From BM003 sp963699835 (GTDB lineage: Bacteria; Pseudomonadota; Gammaproteobacteria; Steroidobacterales; BM003), in NCBI GenBank assembly GCA_963699835.1, contig CAVOVJ010000014.1, positions 1 through 64,000 on the forward strand: a stretch of 64,000 nt of DNA, written 5' to 3'. Positions 27,750-35,817 of this stretch are shown piece after piece. Under the pieces are notes generated by a model, which was given only the letters and a program-made list of their open reading frames with translations, made no database searches and had not been told where the DNA came from. The stretch's first letter is position 1. Every line of letters starts with the position of its first letter. Position numbers and translations under genes: made by a program.

Positions 27750-29000
27750 ATGGAAAATGCGGCGATTTACATTGGACTCGCGGGGCTGTTCGGGCTGTTC
27801 ATGGCGTGGGGCATCGGCGCCAACGATGTCGCCAACGCAATGGCGACATCGGTCGGATCGAAGGTCCTCACGGTCAAACAGGCACTGCTGGTTGCGGCAA
27901 TCTTCGAGTTCACCGGCGCCGTCCTTGCCGGCGGTGAAGTCACCGCGACAGTGCGCAAAGGCATAGTAGATGCGGGTTTGTTCAGCGACCAGCCGGAACT
28001 GCTGATTTTCGGCATGCTCGCGGCTTTGCTCGCGGCCGGCACGTGGTTGCTGATCGCATCACAACGCGGCTGGCCGGTTTCCACCACCCACTCGATTGTC
28101 GGCGCCATTGTCGGATTCGCGGTCGTCGCCATCGGCGTGGATGCGGTGAAATGGGGCAAGATCGCAAGTATCGCGGCGAGCTGGGTGGTCTCCCCGGTAA
28201 TCGCCGGCGTCATCGCATTTGCGCTTTTCAACTCCGTGCAGTGGTTGATCCTGTCGCGCCCGGACCCGCTCGCGCGAGCGCGGAAATTCGTTCCGTTCTA
28301 CATCTTTCTCGCGGTATTCATGCTCAGCCTGGTGACCGCGCTCAAGGGTCTCAAGCATGTCGGACTGGATCTCGAACTGTCGGAGTTGCTGGTTATTTCC
28401 ATTACGGTCTCGATACTGGTGGCAGTGATAGGAAAGGTCTTTATCAACCGCATTAAGGCCGATCCGGAATCCGACCGAGAGTTTCACTTCCACAGCGTAG
28501 AGCGGGTTTTTGCGGTCCTGATGGTGGTCACGGCCTGCGGCATGGCATTTGCGCATGGCTCAAACGACGTCGCCAACGCGATCGGACCACTGGCCGCGGT
28601 AATCAGTGTCGCCCAGTCCGGCGTCGTGGATCAAAGCGCGAAACTGCCGCTATGGGTACTGATGCTAGGCGCGGGGGGTATCGTGTTCGGCCTCGCCTCG
28701 CTCGGCTACAGGGTCATCGCCACGGTCGGGCGGCGGGTCACCGAGTTGACCCCGACACGCGGCTTTGCCGCCGAGCTCGCCGCGGCCAGCACGATCGTCG
28801 TGGCCTCGGGAACCGGTGTACCGATTTCAACGACGCATACGCTGGTCGGCGCAGTGCTCGGGGTCGGTCTCGCCCGCGGCATCGCTGCGATAAGGCTCGG
28901 AGTAGTAGGACAAATCTTCCTGTCCTGGCTGGTCACGTTACCGGTAGGCGCGTTCCTCGCGATCGTGTTCTTTCTGATCCTTCGGACTATTTTCGGCTAG
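27750..29000 (+). CDS. pitA: PiT-family inorganic phosphate transporter
   Basis: This 416-residue integral membrane protein has about ten hydrophobic helices and the two inverted-repeat signature motifs of the family, GANDVANAMATSVGSK near the N-terminus and GSNDVANAIGPLAAVIS in the second half, plus PVSTTHSIVGAIVG and PISTTHTLVGAVLG. These are hallmarks of cation-coupled phosphate permeases. Some Pit proteins carry metal-phosphate complexes or sulfate, so the exact ion is inferred. It directly follows a DUF47-type accessory gene (5-bp gap), the commonest pairing for this family in bacteria. The start is ATG 27750. Confidence 0.85.
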   Translation: MENAAIYIGLAGLFGLFMAWGIGANDVANAMATSVGSKVLTVKQALLVAAIFEFTGAVLAGGEVTATVRKGIVDAGLFSDQPELLIFGMLAALLAAGTWLLIASQRGWPVSTTHSIVGAIVGFAVVAIGVDAVKWGKIASIAASWVVSPVIAGVIAFALFNSVQWLILSRPDPLARARKFVPFYIFLAVFMLSLVTALKGLKHVGLDLELSELLVISITVSILVAVIGKVFINRIKADPESDREFHFHSVERVFAVLMVVTACGMAFAHGSNDVANAIGPLAAVISVAQSGVVDQSAKLPLWVLMLGAGGIVFGLASLGYRVIATVGRRVTELTPTRGFAAELAAASTIVVASGTGVPISTTHTLVGAVLGVGLARGIAAIRLGVVGQIFLSWLVTLPVGAFLAIVFFLILRTIFG

Positions 29001-29154
29001 CGCGGCGCGCCGGTGGAAACCCGCCGCCAGGTCAAGACCGGCATCCGCCGCATGCCCCGCTGCGGCCCTTCTTTGAATGGGCCGGGCATGCCGGGTACTA
29101 TTGAACCTGGCGTTGCTGCTTTCCCAGCCACACAATTGTCCTGGAGTACTGAGA

Positions 29155-29400
29155 ATGAAGAAAAAAACGACAATCATTGCCACGATCGGTCTTTTGGGCG
29201 CCTACGGCACAGCGATGGCCGGCGCAGACAAATGCCTCGATTGCCACGAGGCATCCGAATTTGCCGACACGCCAACCGCCGGCCTCGTCGAGGCAGTCAA
29301 GAAATTGCGCGAAAACCCGAAACACAAAGCCACGGCCAATCTCAGTGACGACGATATCGCAAAAATCGTCGCTGATCTTCAGGCAAAAGCCGGCGGCTGA
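29155..29400 (+). CDS. Mini c-type cytochrome, 81 residues
   Basis: ATG 29155 gives a signal peptide MKKKTTIIATIGLLGAYGTA followed by MA. The mature part has a single haem site CLDCH (Cys27, Cys30, His31) and ends LQAKAGG after about 58 residues. The fold resembles small monohaem cytochrome c domains. No methionine remains in the predicted mature chain, so the usual Met axial ligand is absent; the only other His is H57 in PKHKAT. A bis-His or five-coordinate haem is therefore plausible. The gene stands alone with a strong terminator after it, 155 bp downstream of pitA. Confidence 0.8.
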   Translation: MKKKTTIIATIGLLGAYGTAMAGADKCLDCHEASEFADTPTAGLVEAVKKLRENPKHKATANLSDDDIAKIVADLQAKAGG

Positions 29401-29426
29401 TTCTTTCTTCATAGCGGCCAACAGAA

Positions 29427-29455
29427 CGCGGAGCCAATTGGCTCCGCGTTTTTTT
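29427..29455 (+). terminator. Intrinsic terminator after the mini-cytochrome
   Basis: A perfect 22-base palindrome at 29427-29448 (CGCGGAGCC mirrored around AATT) is followed by seven T at 29449-29455, 27 bp past the stop. Confidence 0.9.
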
Positions 29456-29649
29456 ATGCCGGATAAAAACACGTTTGCAGGGCCGTTGCCCGGCCCGTGA
29501 TCATGGCTGCTCGATCGTGCAGACGCAGCGCCGGCAGACCGTCGCCACATTGACTAGACTCTCCCAAAGGGCAGAGAAAGTAAGAGTATTGCGGCAGGCA
29601 TCGGGAGCGGCGCCAAAATGCCCGGGATCGGCAGCGCCACGGGGGCCAT

Positions 29650-32058
29650 ATGAAACATCCAATGAGCGCGATTGACTGGGCGTTTTTGCAAACGGAATCG
29701 CCATCGCGACTGGCGCATGTCGCGGGCCTTTGGATATTCAAACTTCCCAAGGGTTACCGCAAAAATTTCTTTCGTGAATTCATGCAGGGCCTCGACGACT
29801 GGACCGCCGCGACGCCGCCCTTCAATCTCAAACTGAGTGACAACCTGCTCGATCTGCCGGGCTGGGTCGAGGATGACAATCTCGATATCGACTATCACGT
29901 ACGGCTCGCTGCACTGCCGAAACCCGGCTCGATGGAGCAATTGACCAACCTCGTGGCACGCATTCATTCGCATCAGCTCGACCGGTCCCGGCCATTGTGG
30001 GAGTGCTATTTGATCGAAGGGCTGAAGGATCGCCATGTCGCCATTTACTTCAAGTTCCACCATGCGATGGCGGACGGCATCTCAGGTATGGACTACATGC
30101 TGGCGCCGCTTTCGACCTCGGCGCGCAAGATCGCGCGCCGGGCGACCTGGCAACCTGTGGCCGAATCTGCCGCACCACGCAAACCAGCCAGCCTGCTGGA
30201 CCGCCTCGGCAAGACTTCGGCGAGCCTGTTGCAGCAGGTAAAGACGCTACCCGAGCTATCGGCGACGATTGCCGGCGCCGGTCTCGATGCGCTGAATCTA
30301 CGCGAACACAAGTCGCCTCCCCCCTTCACGGCACCGCGGACCCCGATGAATCGCTCGATCACGCCGCAGCGGCGGCTCGCCGTGCAGACTATTTCGTTGA
30401 GCCGGGTCAAGGCGATGGGCAGCAAGACGCGGACGACCGTCAACGATGTCGTGCTCGCACTCTGTAGTGGTGCCCTGCAACGCTACCTCGCCGAGAAAGA
30501 CCAGCTGCCGGCGCGCTCGCTGGCTGCCTGGGTTCCGGTGTCGCTGCGCGACGCGGGGCAAAAAGAGGCGGGCAACCAGGTATCGGTCGCAATTTGCTCT
30601 CTCGCCACTGATGTTGCGGACCCGCTCGAGCGGCTGCACCGTATCCGCGACTCCGCCCACGCCGCGATTGGGCAAATCCGCGGGCGCTCGCGCGAGACCA
30701 CCGGCAACTACACGCTGTTGCTCGGCGGGTTAATGCTGCTGACCCAGGAACTCGGGTTGTCCGACCGGATCGCGCATCCCGCAAACGTGGTCGTATCGAA
30801 TGTCCGCGGATCGTCGCGGCCGCTCTTTCTCAATGGCGCGCGGCTGATCGGCCAGTTTCCGGTATCGATGCTGTCCGATGGCCAGGCGCTCAACATTACG
30901 GTCACGAGCCACGATGACAGTCTCGACTTCGGTCTTTTGTCCTGCCCGGACGCCGTCCCGGAGGTAAATCTGATAGCGGAGTACCTGGCTGATGCCGCCG
31001 ACAAGCTCGAGGCAGCAATTGGCAACGCCGGCAAAAAAAACACAGGCGGTGGCAGGGCGCAAAAATCCGGGCGTCCCGGCAACGGCGTCAAAAGCCTGGT
31101 CGCCGCGCTCGAAGAGGTACCCGCAGATGCGCTGGGTAAGGCGGTCGCAGGCGAAAAACTGAGCGGCAAGGCCGCCGCCGACCTGCGTAAGTCGCTGGAT
31201 AACCTCGAAGCCGCCACCGAAGCCGTTCGCGGCGGCGCGCCCGGTAGCGGCAGGCGCGACGGTCTCGACGGCCCCGACCCGGCGCTGATGAAAGCTCAGG
31301 CACCGATCTGGAACATATTGATGGATCGCTATTTCCGCCTCGAAATAGATGGCTGGGATCGTCTCCCGGATCAGCCGAGCCTTCTGATCGGGGTGCATTC
31401 CGGCGGACCTCTCACGATGGACGCGTGGACCGTTGCGCTTGCGTGGTGGCGACGCTTCGAGGACTCGCGGCGTCTGCACGGTACGGCTCACGATGTGCTG
31501 ATGAACTCACCCGGCCTCGGCCGATACTTTCGCAGGCTGGGAGTCATCTCTCCAACCAAAGAAAATATCGCGGCGGCATTCGCAAAAGGCGACGATGTCA
31601 TCCTCTGGCCGGGCGGCGAGGTCGATGCATTTCGCGCCTGGAGCAAACGCGACACCGCGGTACTGGGCGGTCGCAAGGGCTTTATCCGGCTGGCCATGCG
31701 CGAAGGCGTCCCGATCGTGCCGGTCGCCACTGTCGGAGGGCACGACACGTTGTTCGTGCTGTCGGAGGGGCGCGGCATTGCCCGGGCCCTGGGCCTGAAG
31801 AAACGTCTGCGCAGCGATGTCGCGCCGATAACCTTTAGCATTCCGTTCGGGGTCAGCCTGCACCTTACCCCGTTTCAGCACATTCCGCTTCCCGCCAAGA
31901 TACGCACCGAATTCCTGCCTGCGATCGAGCTCGATTCCGACCCGGAGCGACTCAATGACCAGAAATATGTCGACCGCAAATACGCGCAGATCGAACGCGC
32001 GTTGCAAAAAGGCATGGACAAACTGGCGAAACGGCGCAAGTTTCCGGTGCTCGGCTAG
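29650..32058 (+). CDS. Wax ester synthase/DGAT fused to a PlsC-type acyltransferase
   Basis: This 802-residue protein has two parts. Residues of about 1-460 match bacterial WS/DGAT enzymes, with the catalytic motif FHHAMADGISG, the NDVVLALCSGALQRYL segment and a later NVVVSNVRGS strand. After a low-complexity linker (GGGRAQKSGRPG and nearby Gly-Ala runs), residues of about 555-800 resemble glycerophosphate/diacylglycerol acyltransferases (LPLAT), with GVHSGGPLTMDAW at block I (an Asp-less variant of HX4D) and WPGGEVDAFR at the glycine block. Such fusions could make neutral lipids from acyl-CoA and an alcohol or diacylglycerol in one chain. Substrates are not deducible. The gene converges with the TPR-oxygenase (22-bp gap). 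Confidence 0.8.
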   Translation: MKHPMSAIDWAFLQTESPSRLAHVAGLWIFKLPKGYRKNFFREFMQGLDDWTAATPPFNLKLSDNLLDLPGWVEDDNLDIDYHVRLAALPKPGSMEQLTNLVARIHSHQLDRSRPLWECYLIEGLKDRHVAIYFKFHHAMADGISGMDYMLAPLSTSARKIARRATWQPVAESAAPRKPASLLDRLGKTSASLLQQVKTLPELSATIAGAGLDALNLREHKSPPPFTAPRTPMNRSITPQRRLAVQTISLSRVKAMGSKTRTTVNDVVLALCSGALQRYLAEKDQLPARSLAAWVPVSLRDAGQKEAGNQVSVAICSLATDVADPLERLHRIRDSAHAAIGQIRGRSRETTGNYTLLLGGLMLLTQELGLSDRIAHPANVVVSNVRGSSRPLFLNGARLIGQFPVSMLSDGQALNITVTSHDDSLDFGLLSCPDAVPEVNLIAEYLADAADKLEAAIGNAGKKNTGGGRAQKSGRPGNGVKSLVAALEEVPADALGKAVAGEKLSGKAAADLRKSLDNLEAATEAVRGGAPGSGRRDGLDGPDPALMKAQAPIWNILMDRYFRLEIDGWDRLPDQPSLLIGVHSGGPLTMDAWTVALAWWRRFEDSRRLHGTAHDVLMNSPGLGRYFRRLGVISPTKENIAAAFAKGDDVILWPGGEVDAFRAWSKRDTAVLGGRKGFIRLAMREGVPIVPVATVGGHDTLFVLSEGRGIARALGLKKRLRSDVAPITFSIPFGVSLHLTPFQHIPLPAKIRTEFLPAIELDSDPERLNDQKYVDRKYAQIERALQKGMDKLAKRRKFPVLG

Positions 32059-32080
32059 GCCGCCACGCTCATCACGTCGG

Positions 32081-33595
32081 TCAGGACTCGGGAATCACAT
32101 CGAAGGCGACACAGATCCGTGGCGTATCGCTGTCGAACGGTATCGTGCGGTGATAGAAATAAGACGGAAATAACAACATAGTCCCGGCCTCGGGTTTTAC
32201 CACCCGAAGCAACGGTTCGGCCATGCCGCCAATCGCCTCGGCCGTTCGCCCGAACTCGATATGCCCCTCATCGCTCTCAGCGTTGCTCACTTCGTCCGGA
32301 ACACTGACGTAATAGACACCGCTGATATAGCCCTCGGGGTGAAAGTGGGGACCCTGGTGCCCTTGCGCGCGCAGGATGACACCCCAGGTATCGAGGTGCC
32401 ATTTTGCGGGCAGGCCGCTCACATACGGGTGCGTATCCAGGTTTGCCGTCAATCCAGAAATGTAAGCGCCAACCGCCTCCCGGATCGCGCCCTCCAGCAC
32501 CGCTGCAGCGCCCTCGGGTTCGGTCATCAGCTCACCGGTCTGGCTGCCACCTATCGTGGTCTTGTCATGCGGCTCCGGCTGCAACGTCGGGTGGGCGCGG
32601 ATATGCTCGGCCAACGCCGCATTGAACTCCGCCATGGAGGCAAACCCGTCCGGCAGTGCCACAGGATATGGAAACAGCAACCGGTCGAAATCCAGCAGAA
32701 CCGCCGCCTCTTCGCGTCGCCCGAGTTCGATCAGCGCAGCAGCCTTGTAAGCCAGCGGCTTGCGGTTAGCCGGCGACATGGCGAGATAGGCATCGCATAC
32801 CGCAAGCGCCTGTGCCGGTTCGGCACTTTTCATCAACGTGATACAGAGATTGTTGAGCGCCCATTCGTCCCCGGGGTCGTGTTCCAACGCACGGCGGTAG
32901 GCAGCCGCCGCCGCGCCGAGTTTGCCAAGACCCTGGCATGCCAGACCGACATTGTAGAAACCGCGTTTGAAATCCGGACGCATGGCGACCACTCGTTCGA
33001 AACAGGCGAGCGCATCGCGAAAACGTTGCTGGCGTAGCAAAACGCCACCGAGATTGCTGAGTGCCGGCAGGTACGACGGATCCAGGCGCAGGGCTTCGCG
33101 AAAGGCGGCGACGGCCTCGGCCAATGCGCCGGTATCGCTCAAAACGCTACCGAGATTGAAACGGCTCAACGCGGTATCCGGCTCGAGCGCTATCGCTTTC
33201 TGATAACAGGCGATTGCCTCGTCCGGCCGGCCCTGGCGGCGCAGAACATTGCCGAGATTGTTGTGCGCCACAGCCAGATCAGGGCGTAATTCGGCGGCCC
33301 GGGAAAAGGCCCGCCCGGCGCCCTCGAGTTCGTCATTCCGGATGCGGGCGTTGCCGAGGGTAAGCCACAGCTCCGCACTATCGGGTGCCAGCTCCACCGC
33401 GCGTTGCAGGCTGCGGGCCGCGTCGCCCGCCTGCCCCATTTGCAACAGGAGCAGACCACGCGCTGCCGGTATTTGAGGATTTTTCGGATCCGACTGCTGG
33501 GCGTGGAGGTAGGCGGCACAGGCGGCCTCGAGTCGCCCCGCGCGCTGATGCTCCACCGCCTGTCGCAGCGCCGCGGTTGCCGCCTCGGCATTCAC
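32081..33595 (-). CDS. TPR-repeat protein with C-terminal Fe2OG-like domain
   Basis: Of 504 residues, about 1-330 are TPRs (units AGDAARSLQRAVELAPDSAE, AIACYQKAIALEPDTALSRF and others). The C-terminal 180 residues match a putative 2OG-Fe(II) oxygenase family, with HLDTWGVILRAQGHQGPHFH, GYISGVYYVSVP and the closing segment FPSYFYHRTIPFDSDTPRIC. The HxH pair, the distal His (FYHR) and the following Arg are all present, so an active centre is plausible. Members of this arrangement are common in gammaproteobacteria. Substrate unknown. It converges on the WS/DGAT fusion. Confidence 0.8.
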   Translation of the reverse strand: MNAEAATAALRQAVEHQRAGRLEAACAAYLHAQQSDPKNPQIPAARGLLLLQMGQAGDAARSLQRAVELAPDSAELWLTLGNARIRNDELEGAGRAFSRAAELRPDLAVAHNNLGNVLRRQGRPDEAIACYQKAIALEPDTALSRFNLGSVLSDTGALAEAVAAFREALRLDPSYLPALSNLGGVLLRQQRFRDALACFERVVAMRPDFKRGFYNVGLACQGLGKLGAAAAAYRRALEHDPGDEWALNNLCITLMKSAEPAQALAVCDAYLAMSPANRKPLAYKAAALIELGRREEAAVLLDFDRLLFPYPVALPDGFASMAEFNAALAEHIRAHPTLQPEPHDKTTIGGSQTGELMTEPEGAAAVLEGAIREAVGAYISGLTANLDTHPYVSGLPAKWHLDTWGVILRAQGHQGPHFHPEGYISGVYYVSVPDEVSNAESDEGHIEFGRTAEAIGGMAEPLLRVVKPEAGTMLLFPSYFYHRTIPFDSDTPRICVAFDVIPES

Positions 33596-33912
33596 TGAAA
33601 CTCAAGCCCCGGCAAGGCGTCGCTAGGCACAGCAGTTACAACGCCGCCATTCTGGAATCTTGGTCGCCGCCGGCCATAACGGTTCCTGCCATTTTCGTGG
33701 TGATATGCGCCCGATAATACCTCGAATCGTCAGCAGTCGATTCGGGATTGCAAACAAAGCAGATACACAGCGCCGCCGAACCATAGCCGGTATCGGCCCC
33801 AAAAACACACCATGCCGTCACCCTGCCCGCGCCGCAAAGACGCAGACCGCCCGGTAAAATCCAGCGTCATGCTGCGCCACGTTGGTGAGCGCAGATTAAA
33901 TCGGCCGTAGCT
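33596..33912. other. Intergenic stretch, nothing recognised
   Basis: About 317 bp between the starts and ends of two minus-strand genes. Only short, unsupported ORFs are present on both strands, none with a plausible start or family motif. It should contain the promoter of the TPR-oxygenase gene, but no clear -35/-10 pair was found. Confidence 0.6.
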
Positions 33913-34908
33913 CTACTCGAACGGGGTCGGCGGCACGGTCTTGTCCGAAGACGGCGGCAGGATCGGCAGCGCAAAAGCCGGCTGGTCGCCAGTGAGGGTT
34001 TTCAGGAACGCGACAATTTTCGCGTTCTCCACGTCACTGAATTCGCGCCCGAGTTGCAGGCGCCCCATGATCTCGACGGCCTCTGTCAGGGTCTGCGCTT
34101 CGCCGTCGTGAAAATAGGGATAGGTCAGCGTGACATTACGCAGCGTGGGCACCTTGAATTTGAACCGGTCCGCGTCCTTGCCGGTTACCGCGCTGAGTCC
34201 CTCGGCTGGATTATCCGTAACGTAGGGCTTCACAACGCCCATTTTCTGGAACGAGGTACCGCCCAATGCCGATCCGTTGTGGCACGCGACGCAGCCGGAG
34301 TCCTTGAACAGCTGGTAGCCGGATCTCTCTTGCTCGCTGATCGCCGTGGTATCGCCGAGCAGCCAGAGGTCGAACCGCGAGTTTGGCGTCACCAGCGTTT
34401 TCTCGAACTCGGCGATCGCCGCGGTGACCTTGTCGATATCGATCTCATCGGTGTCGAAGACCTGTTTGAATTCGATCACGTATCCCGGGATCGACTGCAG
34501 GACGTCGACGGCAAGCGTATGGGTAAATGCCATCTCGCCCGGATTGGCGATAGGACCGCCCGCCTGTTCTTTCAGGTCGGCCGCACGGCCGTCCCAGAAC
34601 TGCGCGACGTTTAACGACGAATTCAACACGGTGGGCGCATTGATCGGCCCTTGCTGCCAATTGTGACCGATTGAAGTTTTCAGGTTGTCGGTACCACCCA
34701 TGCTCAGGTTGTGGCAGCTGTTGCAGGAGATAAAACCCGACCGGGACAAACGCGGGTCGAAATACAGTTTCTTGCCGAGCTCGGCCTGGGCCAGATTGAT
34801 TTCCTTTGCCGGGCTAATCGGATCTACCGGTTCGCCGGCGCTGGAAACGCCTGCAACGGCGGCCAGGCAAAGCGCTACTGCGGAGGAGATGAGGGCTTTC
34901 CTTGTCAT
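33913..34908 (-). CDS. Di-haem cytochrome c peroxidase (CCP/MauG family)
   Basis: The start at ATG 34908 has a strong AAGGGG ribosome-binding sequence; an upstream extension to 34974 lacks one. The 331-residue chain has a signal peptide (ALISSAVALCLAAVAGVSSA) and two haem-binding sites, CNSCH (near residue 60) and CVACH (near residue 205), plus segments characteristic of the family, FDPRLSRSGFISCNSCHNLS and APTVLNSSLNVAQFWDGR. The periplasmic enzyme reduces hydrogen peroxide with electrons from small cytochromes. A second CXXCH gene (29155) may be a donor, which is a guess. Confidence 0.9.
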   Translation of the reverse strand: MTRKALISSAVALCLAAVAGVSSAGEPVDPISPAKEINLAQAELGKKLYFDPRLSRSGFISCNSCHNLSMGGTDNLKTSIGHNWQQGPINAPTVLNSSLNVAQFWDGRAADLKEQAGGPIANPGEMAFTHTLAVDVLQSIPGYVIEFKQVFDTDEIDIDKVTAAIAEFEKTLVTPNSRFDLWLLGDTTAISEQERSGYQLFKDSGCVACHNGSALGGTSFQKMGVVKPYVTDNPAEGLSAVTGKDADRFKFKVPTLRNVTLTYPYFHDGEAQTLTEAVEIMGRLQLGREFSDVENAKIVAFLKTLTGDQPAFALPILPPSSDKTVPPTPFE

Positions 34909-35334
34909 GTCGTTCCCCTTGTTCCTTTCGGGAAGAGAGAGTCCGACCGGGAGACAGGCGTGGCTCGAATCCACGTTGCCGTAGCCAACCGGACGGCAAG
35001 CCGGCAGCGCGCGTCAGGCTGCTGCCACGATCGCGAAAATAGTGCTTTCAGACGGCACGCGGTATTGGGGAAAACCCCGATAGCCGCACGCGCAGCGACC
35101 AAACCGGCAATTAACGCTCTTCGCTCGCCAATGCCGACCGCAGCCGGCCGACGGGACTCGCTCTCTCGGCCAGCTCTCTGACCAGTGGCGGCCAAAGCCT
35201 CAGACACACGGCGCGCCAGCGGCCCGGATCGATGGCGGGCGAGCGAGTCGGGGGCGATAACCCGCTCGAGGCAGACCGGCATCCGGATCAGCCGCGTAAA
35301 TACTAAGGCAACCCGACGCGCGGCCGATTTTTTG
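34909..35334. other. Intergenic stretch upstream of the peroxidase gene
   Basis: About 426 bp, GC-rich, between the start of the peroxidase gene and the end of a VOC gene on the same strand. The ORFs present have no ribosome-binding sites, family motifs or normal composition. The promoter of the peroxidase gene must lie here, but I do not see a clear -35/-10 pair. Confidence 0.55.
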
Positions 35335-35754
35335 TCAGCCGCTCTCCGATCGCCATGGCGGGCCCTTGAGTTCTATAACATTGCCCTCGGGATCCGCGAG
35401 GTAAAGCGACGGACCGGCACCTTCGGCCCCATAACGCGACTCGACCTGCCCGGGCGACGCACCACGGCTTTCCAGCAACGCTATCAGCCGGTCGCCGTCG
35501 AAGGGTTCGACCCGCAGGCATACGTGATCGACATTGCGGCCCTCAGCACCCGGACCCGCGCCACCGGCACGGCCCAGCACACCGTCCACCGGCACCAGGT
35601 CGATCAGCGAGGAACCAGCCCGCAACTGGTACAGGCCAATCTCTTCGTTTTGCCGTTCCAGCGTGCAACCGAGTACATCGATATAAAACTCGAGCATCGG
35701 TCCGAGATCGCTGACGCGAATAACGACGTGATCGATGCCCTTGATTTCAAACAT
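35335..35754 (-). CDS. VOC family protein (glyoxalase-type fold)
   Basis: At 139 residues this has the typical length of a single-chain VOC dimer subunit. Motifs: IKGIDHVVIRVSDLGPMLEF at the N-terminus, VDHVCLRVEPFD in the middle and LYLADPEGNVIELKGP at the end. The first His of the DHVVIRV strand, the His of DHVCLRV and the Glu of NVIELKG are the usual metal ligands, so all three are present, unlike many remote homologues. The substrate is unknown. It lies 63 bp downstream of the Ntn-hydrolase gene end on the same strand, beyond a strong terminator, so it is probably separate. Confidence 0.85.
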   Translation of the reverse strand: MFEIKGIDHVVIRVSDLGPMLEFYIDVLGCTLERQNEEIGLYQLRAGSSLIDLVPVDGVLGRAGGAGPGAEGRNVDHVCLRVEPFDGDRLIALLESRGASPGQVESRYGAEGAGPSLYLADPEGNVIELKGPPWRSESG

Positions 35755-35777
35755 CGCTGCTCGCTAAAACCGAAACG

Positions 35778-35806
35778 AAAAAAAGGGGCCCGCACCTGCG
35801 GGCCCC
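35778..35806 (-). terminator. Intrinsic terminator of the penicillin-acylase-family gene
   Basis: A perfect 22-base hairpin at 35785-35806 (GGGGCCCGCA, loop CC, TGCGGGCCCC) is followed, reading the minus strand, by seven T (A 35778-35784 on the plus strand). It lies 12 bp after the stop. Confidence 0.9.
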
Positions 35807-35817
35807 GGTAACGATTG

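Noticed and set aside
34909..34974. Longer start of the di-haem peroxidase
   Set aside because: It adds a polar leader before the signal peptide, and AAGGGG is placed correctly only for ATG 34908.
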